From: Planktomarina temperata RCA23 | GTDB lineage: Bacteria > Pseudomonadota > Alphaproteobacteria > Rhodobacterales > Rhodobacteraceae | DNA length: 64,000 nt | NCBI RefSeq assembly: GCF_000738435.1 | Contig: NZ_CP003984.1 | Span: 992,001 to 1,056,000 of the forward strand | Direction: 5' to 3' | In this document: piece after piece, positions 61,643 to 64,000 of the stretch | How the letters are laid out: each line of letters starts with the position of its first letter | How positions within the stretch are numbered: the first letter of the stretch is position 1 | Program-made: the position numbers and the translations under genes | Notes under the pieces: generated by a model | What the model saw: only the letters and a program-made list of their open reading frames with translations | What the model was told of the DNA's origin: nothing | Databases searched by the model: none

Positions 61643-62722
61643 ATGTCCCTTTGGCATTGGATCAACTCCAAGATTTGGCAGAACCGCTTTGGCCAGGTCG
61701 TGGAAGATGCGGGGTCTGCGTCTGGGGCCGCACCGCGCCGAGCGGTGCATGTTGTTGTCATGGACGGCACGCTCTCCTCGCTGGAGCCGGGGTTTGAGAC
61801 AAATGCGGGGTTGGCCTATCAGCTTTTGAAACGCAGCGCTGGGCCGGGGGTGATATTGCATTACCAACCCGGGCTGCAATTTGACCGGAGCAATTTTCTG
61901 GCATCAGCCTGGTCTGTGTTGACCGGCAGCGGGTTGGATTGGCAAATTCAGACGGTCTATGGCGCTCTTGCGAGCCGCTATCAGCTGGGCGATGAGATCT
62001 TTTTGATTGGCTATTCGCGCGGTGCCTTTGCGGCGCGCTCTTTGGCGGGATTGATCGATCGGGTCGGGTTGCTGCGGCGCGATCAGGCCACCCAGCGTCA
62101 TGTTTGCATGGCCTATCGCCACTATCGGGACGGCAGCGACGCCTTGCGGGTCTTTGCGAAAGAATATTGCCACTTAGATGTCCCCATCACAGCGATTGGG
62201 GTTTGGGACACGGTCAAAGCGCTTGGGCTGCGCGTTCCGGGGCTCTGGCGGATGTTTGAGGGAAAATACCAGTTTCACAACCATCAGATCAGCGCCTGTG
62301 TCGGCGCCGGGTTTCAGGCTTTGGCCTTGGATGAAACCCGAGACACATATCGACCTGAAATGTGGGAGGATCCACCAGATCGGCCGGTTGCGTTGCAGCA
62401 GGTCTGGTTCGTTGGGAATCATGGGGATGTAGGCGGGCAGGTGATGGGCTCTCCGCAAACACGGCCCCTGTCAAATATCCCCTTCGTTTGGATGATGCAG
62501 CGACTGCAAGAGCAAGGCCTTCCTTTGCCCAAGGCTTGGACAGAGGAGTTTGTGCAAGATGTTCATGCGCCCTCGACGGGCAATTGGAGCGGATTGAATT
62601 GGGTATTTTGGGCACGGTCCAGGCGTTTGGTTGGACGCTTTCGCTCAGAGTCAATTCATCCCAGTGTTGCTGATGGGCGGCCTGGGCGGCTCATCAACTT
62701 GCATAATGATGCAGGTGGTTGA
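61643..62722 (+). CDS. DUF2235 alpha/beta-hydrolase
   Basis: A 359-residue DUF2235 protein, seven bases after the orphan coxL. VHVVVMDGTLSSLEPGFETN is the family start (usually D-G-T); ILHYQPGLQFD; the nucleophile elbow FLIGYSRGAFAARSLAGLID (G-Y-S-R-G, ~128); ITAIGVWDTVKALGLRVPG; FVGNHGDVGGQ (catalytic Asp-His region). DUF2235 includes phospholipase-like effectors such as Tle1, but no signal peptide, secretion gene or immunity gene is near. A cytosolic esterase role is equally possible. The last 72 bases overlap the thioesterase gene on the opposite strand. Confidence 0.85.
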   Translation: MSLWHWINSKIWQNRFGQVVEDAGSASGAAPRRAVHVVVMDGTLSSLEPGFETNAGLAYQLLKRSAGPGVILHYQPGLQFDRSNFLASAWSVLTGSGLDWQIQTVYGALASRYQLGDEIFLIGYSRGAFAARSLAGLIDRVGLLRRDQATQRHVCMAYRHYRDGSDALRVFAKEYCHLDVPITAIGVWDTVKALGLRVPGLWRMFEGKYQFHNHQISACVGAGFQALALDETRDTYRPEMWEDPPDRPVALQQVWFVGNHGDVGGQVMGSPQTRPLSNIPFVWMMQRLQEQGLPLPKAWTEEFVQDVHAPSTGNWSGLNWVFWARSRRLVGRFRSESIHPSVADGRPGRLINLHNDAGG

Positions 62723-63169
62723 GCCGGTCGCATAGAGTTTTCCATCTTCGGCACCGCGAATTTCCCCCGCGGCCACGCCGGTGGATCGGCCGGCGTGCTG
62801 CACCCATCCGCGGGCGATAACAGGCTGGCCGATTGGAATGCTGCGGGTGATATTGATCTTATATTCCAGCGTTGTGTAAATACTGCCTTTCGGCACTTTG
62901 GTCATCACTGCACAGGCCATACAGCTGTCTAATACCGCACCATACCATCCGCCATGCAGCCCGCCCATTGGGTTCGTGTGATCAAACTCCGGGGTGCCTG
63001 CAAAGGTGACAGCACCCACGGATACCTCGGTCAGCTCATAGCAAAGCAACCGAGCGATGGGCGGGCGCGGCAATGTGCCGTCGCGCATGGCGCACATAAA
63101 TTCATAACCGGACATCGAAAGAAGTTGCGCGCGGGTGGGCAAATCCGAAAAATCTCTCGCCTCTGTCAT
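62651..63169 (-). CDS. PaaI-family hotdog thioesterase
   Basis: A 172-residue hotdog-fold protein. DHTNPMGGLHGGWYGAVLDS is the PaaI active-site motif (H-x-G-G-x-x-x-x-x-x-D), then CMACAVMTKVPKGSIYTTLE and INITRSIPIGQPVIARGWVQ. Such enzymes hydrolyse aryl- or acyl-CoA thioesters in the cytosol. Substrate unknown. Its 3' end overlaps the DUF2235 gene by 72 bp tail to tail, unusually long for bacteria. Confidence 0.85.
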   Translation of the reverse strand: MTEARDFSDLPTRAQLLSMSGYEFMCAMRDGTLPRPPIARLLCYELTEVSVGAVTFAGTPEFDHTNPMGGLHGGWYGAVLDSCMACAVMTKVPKGSIYTTLEYKINITRSIPIGQPVIARGWVQHAGRSTGVAAGEIRGAEDGKLYATGSTTCIIMQVDEPPRPPISNTGMN

Positions 63170-63224
63170 TTCAAGCTCCCTGAGCTGCGCTATCGGACAA
63201 GTCTAACGCGGCTCAGGGAGGGCT

Positions 63225-64000
63225 TCAAGCCACGCGGCGGAGGCTTTGTTGCGGTGCCTTTCCCAAAGCGGTGCAAATGGCACTGACCACTTCGGCTTTG
63301 TTCATCGTGTAAAAATGCAGATGCTCAACACCATTTTGGATCAAACTGTCACAAAGTTCACTGGCCTGCGCGATGGCCATCATCTCGGCCCGGCCCTCGC
63401 GTTCGGCGCGGGCGAAGCCCTCTGCCAGATCCGGGGCGATAGAGGTGCCACAGCTGCGGGCGATGGCTTGGGTTGCTGTCCAATTTTGCACAGGCAAAAT
63501 GCCAGGGGTGATGGGTAGGGTGATCCCCTGCGCCGCGGCCCTGTCGCGGAAGCGTAGAAAAAACTCTGCGTGGAAGAAAAATTGCGTAATCGCAGCCGTA
63601 GCGCCGGCATCTTGCTTGCGCTTGAGCCAATCTAAATCACTTTGGGAGCTCTGTGCCAAAGGGTGCACCTCTGGGTAGGCGGCGACGAAAATGTCCTGCA
63701 TTGCGTTTTGCTTGGCACATGCGATTAAGTCCGTCACATCCAAACCCTTGGGTGCTGTATCCCCGCGCAGAGCGATGAGACCCTCCGCGCCGGCCTCTTG
63801 CGCCGCTTTCAGATAGGCGGGCAGATCAGCTGGCTGTTGGGTGGAACAAGTGACATGTGCCTGCAAGCGCTCCAGTCCGGATCGGCGCAAGGCCCGCAGG
63901 GTGTCTAAGGTTTGAGCGGGATCTTTGCTGCAGGTGACAGATGAAAATTGTGGTGCAAATCCGGCAAGCGTCTCGGCTGCCCGGCTTAACGAAAATGCGG
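63225..64000 (-). CDS. metF: 5,10-methylenetetrahydrofolate reductase, 5' end outside the window
   Basis: About 257 C-terminal residues are visible; the frame is open to the window edge. Seen: FSSVTCSKDPAQTLDTLRAL, HVTCSTQQPADLPAYLKAAQ, LIALRGDTAPKG (FAD-contact region), AAYPEVHPLAQSSQ, GATAAITQFFFHAEFFLRFR and PGILPVQNW, ending VEHLHFYTMNKAEVVSAIC. This is MetF, which reduces methylene-THF to methyl-THF for methionine synthesis, using FAD. The start and any upstream regulatory element are not in the window. Confidence 0.92.
   Translation of the reverse strand, partial: AFSLSRAAETLAGFAPQFSSVTCSKDPAQTLDTLRALRRSGLERLQAHVTCSTQQPADLPAYLKAAQEAGAEGLIALRGDTAPKGLDVTDLIACAKQNAMQDIFVAAYPEVHPLAQSSQSDLDWLKRKQDAGATAAITQFFFHAEFFLRFRDRAAAQGITLPITPGILPVQNWTATQAIARSCGTSIAPDLAEGFARAEREGRAEMMAIAQASELCDSLIQNGVEHLHFYTMNKAEVVSAICTALGKAPQQSLRRVA

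Noticed and set aside
61643-62722. Type VI secretion effector with immunity gene
   Set aside because: DUF2235 alone is not enough; no VgrG, PAAR, chaperone or immunity gene is adjacent.

Overview
The window looks like a marine alphaproteobacterium of the Roseobacter group (Rhodobacteraceae). The evidence is the gene set: form II cox genes, a TRAP transporter with an enlarged DctM, FeS-type PhrB, a DUF6280-like protein, and the pcm-tolC, SUF-type and azlCD pairs. The protein signatures and the moderately high G+C of the core agree. I cannot name a species from the sequence alone. Both ends of the window cut through genes (a MORN protein at the left, metF at the right).

Region 1 (1 to about 11.7 kb) is an accessory, visibly AT-rich block scarred by transposition. 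It holds two MORN-repeat genes and a ClpP/crotonase-like gene whose front is cut off by an IS630-family element. A 31-bp orphan end of an IS3-family element follows, then a LysR regulator divergent from a 1204-residue secreted surface protein with a beta-barrel-like C-terminus, a decayed IS3 orfA, and a secreted alpha/beta hydrolase. A complete IS3-family element (IS407-like) comes next, then two IS6-family transposase stubs and a decayed ornithine-cyclodeaminase-like gene. The segment 3139-9220 lies between identical, inverted IS3 ends.

Region 2 (11.7 to 30.7 kb) is core-like. It has lrgAB, a class IV aminotransferase with a beta-hydroxyacid dehydrogenase, a Bcr/CflA-type MFS pump, and a light-related cluster: DUF3429 plus FeS photolyase PhrB, divergent from a photolyase homologue whose two domains are in swapped order. 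A form II coxSLM-D-E molybdenum hydroxylase operon, iolB, azlCD, citramalate synthase and a cytochrome P450 follow.

Region 3 (30.7 to 43.5 kb) holds a TRAP dicarboxylate-type transporter (dctPQM, with a hairpin after dctP), an SLC13-type permease with RCK_C domains, tpiA, a small Fe-S/TfoX cluster, tgt, a lipoprotein, lon (behind a sigma-32-like promoter) and a histidine phosphatase. Region 4 (43.5 to 64 kb) holds tRNA-Val(TAC), pcm-tolC, cobQ, efp, ygfZ, a family 2 glycosyltransferase, an MsbA-like exporter, two aminotransferases and valS. It also holds an HD-domain/PhyH-dioxygenase pair that resembles TmpB/TmpA (or PhnZ/PhnY) phosphonate oxidases, an orphan second form II coxL, a DUF2235 hydrolase, a PaaI-type thioesterase and partial metF.

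The observations most worth following are the domain-swapped photolyase homologue next to PhrB, the candidate oxidative phosphonate-cleavage pair, the orphan coxL, and the IS-bounded island with a nearly identical internal duplication in its surface-protein gene.
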